Assembly: GCA_964237235.1 (NCBI GenBank)
Contig: CAXSGY010000028.1
Coordinates: 5,268-69,267 of the forward strand
Direction: 5' to 3'
Origin: GCA-002050365 sp964237235
Lineage (GTDB): Bacteria; Acidobacteriota; Blastocatellia; Pyrinomonadales; Pyrinomonadaceae
Length of the DNA stretch: 64,000 bases
The position numbers were made by a program, and so were the translations under genes. Under the pieces are notes generated by a model, which did not search any database, was not told the DNA's origin, and saw only the letters and a list, made by a program, of their open reading frames with translations. Of the stretch, positions 24,005 to 31,755 are shown piece after piece (the first letter of the stretch is position 1; each line of letters opens with the position of its first letter).

Positions 24005-25144
24005 TCAACGCGCCGCGACAATTTGAAAACGGCGCGGACTGAAAATTTTCAAAAATTCCGATTCGCCGTTGCCGACGATTTTATCAGCCAAAATTTTCGC
24101 CGTCAGCGGCGCGAGCAAAATTCCGTTGCGATAATGCGCCGCGGCGATAAACAGATTTTCGATTTCGGGAAACGCGCCCAAAACCGGCAAACCGTCCGCC
24201 GCAAAAGGTCTCAAACCCGCCCATTTTTCGCTCGGTTTTAGTTTCGCCAACGCCGGCGCGATTTCAAAAGCCGTCGCTTGCAGCGATTCGATTCCGGCGG
24301 CGGTGACGCTTTTGTCAAAGCCGACATCTTCAACCGTCGCGCCCGCTAAAATGCGCCCGTTGCGGCGCGGCACGATGTAACCGCGCGGGCTGTAAATCAC
24401 TTTTTGAATTAATCTTTTCGCGGTTTGAAAAACTATTATTTGCCCGCGAACCGGCTTGATTTTCGGCGCGGGCAAACTGTCCGCGCCGAGTTTGATGAAG
24501 GAAGTCCACGCGCCTGTTGCTAAAACGATTTTTTCGCCCGTGAATTTTTCGCTTGCCGTTTGCGCGCCGACGATTTTTGAATTTTCAACTAAAAGACTTT
24601 CGACCGGCGCGTTTTCGACGATTTTAATTTCATTCGTTCGGCAAAATTTTTCGAGCGCGGCGAGCAGATTTCGATTTTCCACTTGCCAATCGTTCGGAAA
24701 AAACAAGCCTTCCGATACGTCAGGCGAAACGAACGGTTCGGCGCGTCGAATCTCCGCCGCGCTCAGAAGTTCGACCGCCAAATTTCGCTTTTGCCATTCG
24801 TATCGCCGACGAATTTCCGCCGCGTCCCGTTCGTTAAAAGCGAGATAAAAAGTTCCGTTGCGGTCAAGCTCGATGTCAACGCCGGTTTCCTCGAAAAGCT
24901 CTTCGGCGAAATTCGGATAAAGATTGTTTGAATCGTTGCAGAGATGAAAAAAATCATCGGCTTTTTCAGTTTCCGCACTCGGCGCGAGCATTCCGGCGGC
25001 GGCATGTGAAGATTCTCTGCCGACTGCGCCGCGCTCTAAAATCGTAATTGTCGACGCGCCGCGTTTTTTGAGTTCGCGCGCCACCGACAAACCGATTACG
25101 CCGCCGCCAATGATTAAAATTTCCGCGTTGTTCGAGAGATTCAT
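24005..25144 (-). CDS. thiO: Glycine oxidase/FAD-dependent amine oxidase ThiO-like
   Basis: 379 aa with an N-terminal dinucleotide-binding motif ILIIGGGVIGLSVARELKKR and the DAO-family C-terminal signature (GLRPFAADGLPVLG, later AAAHYRNGILLAP). ThiO oxidises glycine to dehydroglycine for the thiazole of thiamine. No other thi gene is nearby, so other amino-acid oxidase roles stay possible. Transcribed divergently from the isocitrate dehydrogenase gene, with a TTTGTCC palindrome between them. Confidence 0.85.
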   Translation of the reverse strand: MNLSNNAEILIIGGGVIGLSVARELKKRGASTITILERGAVGRESSHAAAGMLAPSAETEKADDFFHLCNDSNNLYPNFAEELFEETGVDIELDRNGTFYLAFNERDAAEIRRRYEWQKRNLAVELLSAAEIRRAEPFVSPDVSEGLFFPNDWQVENRNLLAALEKFCRTNEIKIVENAPVESLLVENSKIVGAQTASEKFTGEKIVLATGAWTSFIKLGADSLPAPKIKPVRGQIIVFQTAKRLIQKVIYSPRGYIVPRRNGRILAGATVEDVGFDKSVTAAGIESLQATAFEIAPALAKLKPSEKWAGLRPFAADGLPVLGAFPEIENLFIAAAHYRNGILLAPLTAKILADKIVGNGESEFLKIFSPRRFQIVAAR

Positions 25145-25156
25145 CGAAAAAACTTC

Positions 25157-25240
25157 TTGTCCTTTGTCGTTTGTCCTTTGTCCGTTGTAAATTTAAATAA
25201 TAACGCAGTAAAAACGAATAGCTAAGGACGAAGGACAAAA
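25157..25240. repeat. Palindromic 7-mer repeat (TTTGTCC) between divergent genes
   Basis: Left arm: four to five TTTGTCC-like units at 25157-25190. Right arm: AAGGACGAAGGACAAA at 25224-25239. The pair lies between thiO and the dehydrogenase gene and overlaps the latter's ribosome-site region, so it could influence expression. Confidence 0.65.
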
Positions 25241-25242
25241 CA

Positions 25243-26247
25243 ATGAAACATACTATCACATTGATTCCCGGCGACGGCATCGGACCGGAAATCATTGCGG
25301 CGACGGTTCGGATTATCGAGGCGACGGGTGTCGAAATTGATTGGGAAACGCAGATCATCGGCGCGCAGGCTCTGGAGAAATTCGGCACGACTCTGCCGGC
25401 GGCGGCGACCGATTCGATTATCAAAAACAAAGTCGCGCTGAAAGGTCCTTTGACCACGCCGGTCGGCAAAGGTTTCACGTCGGTCAACGTCGGTCTGCGA
25501 AAAACCTTAGACCTTTACGCCAACGTCCGCCCGATTCGCGCTCTGCCGAATATTCCGTGTAAATATCCGAATCTGGATTTGGTCATCGTGCGCGAAAACA
25601 CCGAAGATTTATACGCCGGTTTAGAACACACGGTCGTTCCGGGCGTGGTCGAAAGCATAAAAATTATTACGGAAAAGGCTTCGACCAGAATCTCGCGCTA
25701 CGCTTTTGAATTCGCCAAAAACGAAAATCGCAAAAAGGTGACGGCGGTTCACAAAGCCAATATTATGAAACTTTCCGACGGGCTTTTTCTGGAAAGTTTC
25801 TATAATGTGGCGAAGGAATATCCTGAAATTAAGGCAGACGACAAAATCATTGACAACTGTTGTATGCAGCTCGTTTTGAATCCGCAGCAGTTTGACGTGA
25901 TGGTGATGGAAAACCTTTACGGCGACATCGTTTCGGATTTGTGCGCCGGTTTAATAGGCGGCTTGGGACTTGCGCCGGGTGCAAACATCGGCGAAATCGG
26001 CGCGGTTTTTGAAGCCGTTCACGGCTCCGCGCCCGACATCGCCGGACAGGGCGTTGCGAATCCGACCGCCGTTTTAATGTCGGCGATTTTGATGCTCAAA
26101 TATATCGGCGAACGCGACGCGGCGGAGCGGACCGAAAAAGCGATGCTCGAAGTTTTCGCCGACGGCGCGACGATCACCAGAGATTTGGGCGGCACGGCGA
26201 ACACGATTGATTTTGCGAACGCGATTGTTGAAAAATTGAAGCAGTAA
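25243..26247 (+). CDS. icd: Isocitrate/isopropylmalate dehydrogenase family, NAD-type isocitrate dehydrogenase
   Basis: 334 aa with the family N-terminus TLIPGDGIGPEI, substrate loop TSVNVGLRKTLDLYANVRP, VRENTEDLYAG, catalytic Lys in HKANIMKLSDGL and the metal-binding Asp in NLYGDIVSDLCAG. The AEAVHGSAPDIAG-type motif (here FEAVHGSAPDIAGQG) and a short length without the NADP-enzyme insertions favour a NAD-dependent isocitrate dehydrogenase of the TCA cycle; homoisocitrate or isopropylmalate activity is less likely. ATG chosen at the start of the conserved strand. Confidence 0.88.
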   Translation: MKHTITLIPGDGIGPEIIAATVRIIEATGVEIDWETQIIGAQALEKFGTTLPAAATDSIIKNKVALKGPLTTPVGKGFTSVNVGLRKTLDLYANVRPIRALPNIPCKYPNLDLVIVRENTEDLYAGLEHTVVPGVVESIKIITEKASTRISRYAFEFAKNENRKKVTAVHKANIMKLSDGLFLESFYNVAKEYPEIKADDKIIDNCCMQLVLNPQQFDVMVMENLYGDIVSDLCAGLIGGLGLAPGANIGEIGAVFEAVHGSAPDIAGQGVANPTAVLMSAILMLKYIGERDAAERTEKAMLEVFADGATITRDLGGTANTIDFANAIVEKLKQ

Positions 26248-26250
26248 AAA

Positions 26251-26329
26251 TTAGCCGCGAATGACACGAATAATACGAATCGAAACTTGGAAAAAAATAA
26301 TTCGTGTTATTCGCGTCATTCGCGGCTAA
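26251..26329. repeat. Near-perfect 30-bp inverted repeat with 9-base periodicity
   Basis: Arms 26251-26280 and 26300-26329 pair at 28 of 30 positions around a 19-base loop, starting TTAGCCGCGAATGA. Within each arm a CGAAT word recurs every 9 bases. It sits between icd and the PNPOx-like gene and may be a transcription terminator or a dispersed palindromic repeat. Confidence 0.8.
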
Positions 26330-26336
26330 AAAGTTT

Positions 26337-26957
26337 ATGTCGGAAAATAAAATTTGGGACAAGCCCGTTTCGCACGGCGAGATTCTCAAGAATATCTGGA
26401 AAAACTTGGATTTGGGAACGCTCGACCGCAATCATCCGTTTCATACGCCGGTGTTTGCGACCGTCGGAAACGGTTGCGCGCCGGATTTGCGCGTCGTCGT
26501 TTTGCGCCGCTTCTGGCGCAAGCCGCCGCTTCTGGCGTTTCACACGCATCTCGGTTCGCCGAAGATTAAGGAACTCGAAGCGAATCCGAATGTTTACTGG
26601 CTTTTTTATCACACTACCGAACGCTTTCAAGTGCGCGTTAAAGGCAAAGCGGAAATTCACACAAGCGATGAATTAACCGACGAGCAATGGCTTTCGACCG
26701 AATTTTTTTCGCGCCGCTGTTACGTCGGCGAAGCTCCGACTAAGGAGAGCAAAAAGCCGACTTCCGGTTTGCCTGAAGATTTGATTAACCGCGCGCCAAC
26801 GCCCGAAGAATCCGAACAGGGACGCGCCAATTTCGCCGTCGTCACTTCGACCGTCGAGCAGATAGATTGTCTGGAAATGAACGTCAAAGGTCACCGCCGT
26901 TCGCTCTTCACGTGGAACGAACGCGGCGAACTCGAAACGAAGTGGCTGACACCATAA
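26337..26957 (+). CDS. Pyridoxamine 5'-phosphate oxidase family protein
   Basis: 206 aa from ATG 26337; a longer frame from 26304 would start inside the hairpin arm and is rejected. The split-barrel flavin-binding fold is visible in VVVLRRFWRKPPLLAFHTHLG and a middle strand with WLFYHTTERFQVRVKGKAEI. The C-terminus (LFTWNERGELETKWLTP) matches Alr4036-type PNPOx-like proteins. They bind FMN; the substrate is often unknown, so PLP synthesis should not be assumed. Confidence 0.8.
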   Translation: MSENKIWDKPVSHGEILKNIWKNLDLGTLDRNHPFHTPVFATVGNGCAPDLRVVVLRRFWRKPPLLAFHTHLGSPKIKELEANPNVYWLFYHTTERFQVRVKGKAEIHTSDELTDEQWLSTEFFSRRCYVGEAPTKESKKPTSGLPEDLINRAPTPEESEQGRANFAVVTSTVEQIDCLEMNVKGHRRSLFTWNERGELETKWLTP

Positions 26958-27146
26958 ATTTTCTCAGTATATTTCAAACAGTTTCTCTTTCGTATTTCTG
27001 AATTTTCCTCTCGAGAGCCAAACAAACAATTCAAAAATTTTATCTTCGTTCTAATTTGATTTAGAAACCGGCGATTGATATAGTGAGTGCTTGTTTGAAG
27101 AATGCCGGAGGAACCGGCATTCTCGCAAAATTTTTGAAAACTTCAA

Positions 27147-27223
<77 letters not shown>

Positions 27224-27237
27224 TTAAATTAATAGTT

Positions 27238-27266
27238 AAAGGGAATCATCTTGATTCCCTTTTTTA
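27238..27266 (+). terminator. Rho-independent terminator after tRNA-Ala
   Basis: An 11-bp perfect stem (AAAGGGAATCA with TGATTCCCTTT) with a 3-base loop runs into a T tract 16 bases after the tRNA. Confidence 0.9.
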
Positions 27267-27515
27267 TTTAAGAAGACATTAAAGGACCCATTCGTTTAAT
27301 TTTCCTGTTGCGAAATCAATATAAAATTATTTATTGTTTCACTGCTGTTCAATTCCTATCACAATGTATCAACCGTTATGAATATAAAAGTTTATGGTCT
27401 CACTCGGAAAATTGAGCCTTCCGGAAATGACCTCGAAAATTTTCTGAGATACTTTCAATCATCGAGGCTTTTCGTTTATTCAGATCGGCTGAGAATCGTT
27501 GAGTTTTTGACCGTT

Positions 27516-28967
27516 TCAATGATTAGAATCAGGTTCTTCAGATTCGTTCAAAGCTGTCCAAATTGCCTCCTGCGTTTCTTTGTCCTGAACGATTGCTTTA
27601 ACGTCCTTGAAAAGAATCTGCAAAATCTGCGATTTTGTTTTGCCTGCCAAATCTTTGTGCGCGTCCCATTTTTGCGTGATCGCTTCGCCTGTCGCATCGT
27701 CTAAATCGGGAAGTTTCTGCTCGAGTTCTTCGACCAGCGAAGTCGCTTCGGAGGCATCCAAAGTTTGTTTGGAAGGCGGCGCGGACTCCGGTTCGGCTGT
27801 GGTTTTCGGCGTGACCGGCGGCTTTTCATTATTGTCTGGAACCGAAGACGCGCTTTCGTTGCAGGTTACTTTGCTTCTCGAATAAACCGCGCCTTTCCAA
27901 ACACCGGGAACCGTCATCGTTTGGGTCGAATTATCGCCGAAAGTTCTCAAAACGGTTATCGTATAAGGTATGCTGGCGTTTTCCCGCGTCACCAACTGTT
28001 TGCAAATCGTCGTCTTTCCGGCAGGAATAACCGTTGCGGTTTTGAAACCGACGGTGTTTTCATAGGTCGTCGAATTCGATTTACTTTTTCGGGAAGTACT
28101 GGTTTGCTTGACACCGGTCTGAACCGTGACGGACGCTTCGACCAAACCTTTATAACCGGCGGACGCTTCGACGGATAACCATATTTCATTCGATACTTCT
28201 TCGGAGCTTTCCCAGGAAGTGGCATCAATAAACTTACTTTCAGCCGTCATCTCGTGCGTCTGTTCGCGGGTTGTTTCGTTGGTATATTCATTTTCAAGAT
28301 TTGTCGTTTTGAGGTCGGAATTATTGTCCTTGATTTTCTCGTTGGCATCATACTTAATGCTCAAAAATTTTTCTTTGACGACTATCTCCTTCGGAGCTAA
28401 ACCCGATTCATTGCCGACAATCGTAATGTTCCAGACGGCGTTGCTTCGATTACCCGGATCCTGATGGTGAAGATTGTTGTCGGGCGTGTCACTGCTGACT
28501 ATCGCTTTGCCGTGTTTTTTATCTATGATCTGAAATTTGTTATCACCTTTTTTGACCAGTTTCCACTTGGCATTATCCCGGTTGTTCGCGTCTTGATTGT
28601 ATAAGTTTCCGTCGTATGAATCGCCCGCGACAATCGCTTTGTTATTACGCAAATTAATGATGTTATAGTAGCCGTCGCCGGTGGAAATAAACTGCCACAA
28701 TCCGTTGTCGCCGTTGCTGTCGCCGAGTTCCTGATGGTAAAGATGCCCGTCGTAATTTTTGCCGGCAACGACCGCCAACGGTTTTGAGCGACTGTCTTCG
28801 ATTTTGACGGTGGCATAATCCTGCGCGTTCAGATATTGAACGGAGCCGATTGCGATAAATAGAAGCAAGGCAAAATATCTGAATGTCATAGTTTGTCCAA
28901 ATAATCTACCGTTGGTATCAACTTTTATTAAAGCGGTTTTTTTGGCGATTGAAATAAGTTTACGCAT
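27516..28967 (-). CDS. Secreted ricin-type lectin fused to an aerolysin/ETX-like pore-forming region
   Basis: Start at ATG 28967, with AGAGGAG 9 bases upstream; an in-frame TTG further up would bury this site. A hydrophobic segment (FALLLFIAIGSVQYLNA) about residues 35-51 is the export signal. Residues about 52-185 form one beta-trefoil with three QxW-type repeats (GLWQFI, AKWKLV, AVWNIT). Residues about 195-370 are Ser/Thr-rich alternating strands (TNETTREQTHEMTAES; TSTSRKSKSNSTTYENTVGF) typical of aerolysin/ETX-MTX2 or natterin-like beta-pore proteins. A Pro-rich linker and an acidic helical tail follow. Probably binds glycans on a target cell and inserts a barrel; pore formation is inferred. 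No immunity gene is apparent. Confidence 0.75.
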   Translation of the reverse strand: MRKLISIAKKTALIKVDTNGRLFGQTMTFRYFALLLFIAIGSVQYLNAQDYATVKIEDSRSKPLAVVAGKNYDGHLYHQELGDSNGDNGLWQFISTGDGYYNIINLRNNKAIVAGDSYDGNLYNQDANNRDNAKWKLVKKGDNKFQIIDKKHGKAIVSSDTPDNNLHHQDPGNRSNAVWNITIVGNESGLAPKEIVVKEKFLSIKYDANEKIKDNNSDLKTTNLENEYTNETTREQTHEMTAESKFIDATSWESSEEVSNEIWLSVEASAGYKGLVEASVTVQTGVKQTSTSRKSKSNSTTYENTVGFKTATVIPAGKTTICKQLVTRENASIPYTITVLRTFGDNSTQTMTVPGVWKGAVYSRSKVTCNESASSVPDNNEKPPVTPKTTAEPESAPPSKQTLDASEATSLVEELEQKLPDLDDATGEAITQKWDAHKDLAGKTKSQILQILFKDVKAIVQDKETQEAIWTALNESEEPDSNH

Positions 28968-29351
28968 ATTTAATTTCTCCTCTGTCAATTAAATTTTGGA
29001 ATATTTACTGTCCCGTCAACATAAACGGGAAAAGAATGTGGAAAGGGTCATCAACCGCAAAAGTTTTTTATTTTACTTGATGGATTTTGATTATCAGCGG
29101 TAATTGAGCAGTTTGGTCGCTGAAAATTCTCGTTTTCGGCGGACTTTAGAGAGTCCGAAAAAACTATGTGCCGCTATGTTTTGTGGAGCAGATGTTTAAG
29201 GAAAATTTGTAACACATAGAAACATAGAAGCACATAGAAAACATTATTTCATATATGTGTTTTGAGTCTGTTCTAAGATTATCGTGTTAGTTTCGCGCGG
29301 CATCTGTCGCCTGTTGAAATTTCCGGCGATTGATTTCACGGGCAGATCATT

Positions 29352-29481
29352 AGAAGCCTTCTCAAAAATACTGATTCGTCTTAAATTCTACATTCGACAT
29401 TCTGCATCGGCATTTTTACCGGATAAAAATTTAGAATGAAGAATGCAAAATGTCGAATTCACGATTTTTGAGTGAGCTTCT
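29352..29481. mobile_element. MITE-like palindromic element, copy A (130 bp)
   Basis: Terminal inverted repeats AGAAGCCTTCTCAAAAAT and the complement ending TTTTTGAGTGAGCTTCT match those of the element at 31623-31755. Between them lies a 7-mer palindrome (ATTCTAC, ATTCGAC, ATTCTGC against AGAATGA, AGAATGC). TA dinucleotides flank both ends here. It has no coding capacity. Confidence 0.6.
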
Positions 29482-29574
29482 AGATACTTCATTGCTTATT
29501 ACGATTTGAAAAGACAAAAATTGATCGGGCAATACTTTTAGCTCGTTGCCAAATTTTTGACCGATTCTCGAACC

Positions 29575-29607
29575 AAAAAAGACGGTCGCTTTGACCGCCT
29601 TTTTTTA
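29575..29607. terminator. Bidirectional terminator near lepB 3' end
   Basis: AAAAAAGACGGTC and GACCGCCTTTTTT pair around a short GCTTT loop with one mismatch, with A and T tracts on either side. It sits 37 bases beyond the lepB stop. Confidence 0.75.
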
Positions 29608-29643
29608 TTTAGAGTTTCTCTTAGCCGACAAGTTCAGGCGAAA

Positions 29644-30345
29644 TTATTCTTCGCTTTCGGCGCGCACGTCTTCGGGTTTTATTTCTTCGGGCAAATTATA
29701 CGCGCCGTGTTTTAAGAAACCGATGTGCGACGGATTCCAGTAACGGAAAAACGCCTTGCCGTAGATGTATTTTTCGGGAACCAAGCCCCAATAGCGCGAA
29801 TCCGAAGAATTATCGCGGTTGTCGCCCATCACGAAATAATAATGGTCGTCAACCTTGCGCGGCGAAAACGTCGGCAGCGATTGGTTGTATTCCGCGTCGA
29901 GATACGTTTCGGCGAGTTCCTGTCCGTTAATTAAAATTTTGCCGTGGCTGACTTCGACCGTTTCGCCCGGCAAGCCGATAACGCGCTTGACATAGCTTTT
30001 TTCCGGGTCTTTCGGATACCAGAAAACAATCACGTCGCCGCGTTCGATGTGTCCCCAGGTGAAGTTTTTAAATTTGTAATACACGAGTTTGTTGACCAGA
30101 AGCCGCTCGCCGTCGTGCAGTTCGGGCAGCATCGAAGTTCCCTCGACGACGACCGGCTGGGTGACGAAAACGCCGAGCAGAACGAACACGGCGACGATTA
30201 AAATAACGTCGCGCAGAAGTTTTAAGCTTTCCGACCACAAACCGTGTCTGGATTCGGTTTTCAGGCGGTAAACTTCGATGTCGCGGTCGTCCGCCGGCTC
30301 GTGAAAGCCGAAGTCGAATTGATTTTTCTTTTGGAAATCAAACAT
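29644..30345 (-). CDS. lepB: Signal peptidase I
   Basis: Start taken at ATG 30345; the longer frame begins with a TTG and adds 19 atypical residues. The 233-aa product has one N-terminal membrane segment (VILIVAVFVLLGVFVTQPVV), the catalytic Ser in EGTSMLPELHDGERLLVNKL, the catalytic Lys in YVKRVIGLPGETV, and box E GDNRDNSSDSRYWGLVP. It cleaves signal peptides of the many secreted proteins encoded around it. Length is normal for the family. Confidence 0.93.
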   Translation of the reverse strand: MFDFQKKNQFDFGFHEPADDRDIEVYRLKTESRHGLWSESLKLLRDVILIVAVFVLLGVFVTQPVVVEGTSMLPELHDGERLLVNKLVYYKFKNFTWGHIERGDVIVFWYPKDPEKSYVKRVIGLPGETVEVSHGKILINGQELAETYLDAEYNQSLPTFSPRKVDDHYYFVMGDNRDNSSDSRYWGLVPEKYIYGKAFFRYWNPSHIGFLKHGAYNLPEEIKPEDVRAESEE

Positions 30346-30484
30346 AATTAACGCATTCGATGTGAAATCAAAGGTTTTGAGTTGGAGAAAATTTTCCCGC
30401 AATTCATTCTAAAAATAACAGTTTGTCCGGGCGAATTCAAACCGAAAATTTCCCGAAGGAAACGCTTTTTCTAGGAGAGAACGA

Positions 30485-31606
30485 TTGAACGAAGAAATCC
30501 GCAAACTTTTTCCGGCAACTGAAAAATACGTTTACTTAAACAGCGCGGCGGTCGCGCCTTTGCCGACGGTCGCGGTCGAGGCGGTAACGCGCCAGCTGCG
30601 CGATGTCAGCGAAAACGGCACGGTGAATTTTACCGACTGGGTGGCGACGAGAAATCGCGCCCGCGCGCTCGTCGCCCAGATGCTCAAAGTCCACGCCGAA
30701 CAAATCGCGTTTATGCGCAATACAAGCGACGGTTTTTCGAGCGTCGCCAATGGTTTACGCTGGAAAAAAGGCGACAATATCGTCTGCTTCGCCAAAGAAT
30801 TTCCCGCCAATTTTTATGCCTGGCGCAGAATCCGCGACGAATTCGGAGTCGAGCTAAGGCTTTGCCCCGAACACGAAGGACGCATTGATTTGGACGAATT
30901 CATCAATTTGATTGACGCAGATACGCGGCTCGTCGCCATCAGCGCGGTGCAGTTCGCTTCGGGTTTTCGCGCCGATTTGGAGCGCATCGGCGCGGCGGCG
31001 CGCTCGGTTGACGCGCTGTTCGCCGTTGACATTATTCAGGCGTTCGGCGCGCTGCCGTTCGATCTGAAAGCGCAAAAAATTGACATCGCGGCGGGCGCGA
31101 GCCACAAATGGCTGTGTGCGCCCGAAGGCGGGGGAATTTTATATTTGAGCGAAAGAGCGCGCGCCCGCGTCGAGCCGACGAGCGTCGGCTGGATCAGCGT
31201 CGAAGAGCCTTGGGATTTTGAAGACGTTGAGCAAAATTTCAAACCGAACGCGCTCGCCTGGGAAAGCGGCACGAGCGGCTCCGCGCTGTTTTACGGTTTG
31301 GAGCAAAGTTTGAAACTGCTCGCCGACGCGGGCGCGGAACGCATCGAAAATTATTTGGAGAATTTGAGCGATTATCTGTGCGAACTGCTCGCGGGCAAAA
31401 ATTATGAAATCGTCAGCTCGCGCGCCAAAGGCGAAAAATCGCAAATCGTCTGCATTAAAAATACTAACGGAAAAACATCGAACGAAATCGCCGAAAAATT
31501 ACAAAAGGAAAACATCATTATTTCACCGCGCGGCGACCGCCTGCGAATCGCGCCGCATTTTTTCAATAATCAAACCGACATCGAAACGCTTGCGGACGCG
31601 CTATAG
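30485..31606 (+). CDS. Class V aminotransferase-fold PLP enzyme (cysteine desulfurase-like)
   Basis: 373 aa from TTG 30485, which has AGGAGAG five bases upstream; there is no better ATG. PLP features: MRNTSDGFSSVANGL (phosphate site), DIIQAFGALPFD (Asp for the ring nitrogen) and the Schiff-base Lys in GASHKWLCAPEGGGIL. The family includes cysteine desulfurases, kynureninase and isopenicillin-N epimerase-like enzymes. The lack of an adjacent Suf/Isc gene and of the usual Cys loop suggests a sugar, amino-acid or unknown substrate. Confidence 0.82.
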   Translation: MNEEIRKLFPATEKYVYLNSAAVAPLPTVAVEAVTRQLRDVSENGTVNFTDWVATRNRARALVAQMLKVHAEQIAFMRNTSDGFSSVANGLRWKKGDNIVCFAKEFPANFYAWRRIRDEFGVELRLCPEHEGRIDLDEFINLIDADTRLVAISAVQFASGFRADLERIGAAARSVDALFAVDIIQAFGALPFDLKAQKIDIAAGASHKWLCAPEGGGILYLSERARARVEPTSVGWISVEEPWDFEDVEQNFKPNALAWESGTSGSALFYGLEQSLKLLADAGAERIENYLENLSDYLCELLAGKNYEIVSSRAKGEKSQIVCIKNTNGKTSNEIAEKLQKENIIISPRGDRLRIAPHFFNNQTDIETLADAL

Positions 31607-31622
31607 ACGCGCCTCTTTTGCC

Positions 31623-31755
31623 AGAAGCCATCTCAAAAATAAAAATCTACGGTTCAGAGGCGCGCCTACTGCCCGCCGTTCGCAACAAATTTCGAGCGAG
31701 GGCAGGCAATAGGCGCGCCTCTGAACCATCAAAAAATATTTTTGAGATGGCTTCT
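31623..31755. mobile_element. MITE-like palindromic element, copy B (133 bp)
   Basis: Arms start AGAAGCCATCTCAAAAAT and end with its complement ATTTTTGAGATGGCTTCT, a near-perfect 18-bp terminal inverted repeat. A second pair (GGTTCAGAGGCGCGCCTACT against its complement at about 31708-31727) lies inside. The termini match copy A at 29352-29481 while the cores differ. The right end overlaps the last codons of the debranching enzyme gene. Confidence 0.75.

Larger units (their letters stand above)
28968..29643. other. Intergenic stretch with MITE-like element and terminator
   Basis: About 675 bases without a gene. It holds the upstream region of the lectin gene, short repeats of an ACATAGA word near 29212-29240, a MITE-like palindrome (29352-29481) and a bidirectional hairpin (29575-29607) ahead of lepB's 3' end. 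No open frame here looks coding. Confidence 0.6.

Noticed and set aside
26304..26336. Upstream start for the PNPOx-like gene
   Set aside because: These codons lie within the right arm of the 30-bp inverted repeat; the conserved protein begins at 26337.
27378..27704. Plus-strand 108-codon frame after tRNA-Ala
   Set aside because: Overlaps the 3' end of the lectin gene on the other strand, Phe/Arg/Cys-rich, with no ribosome site.
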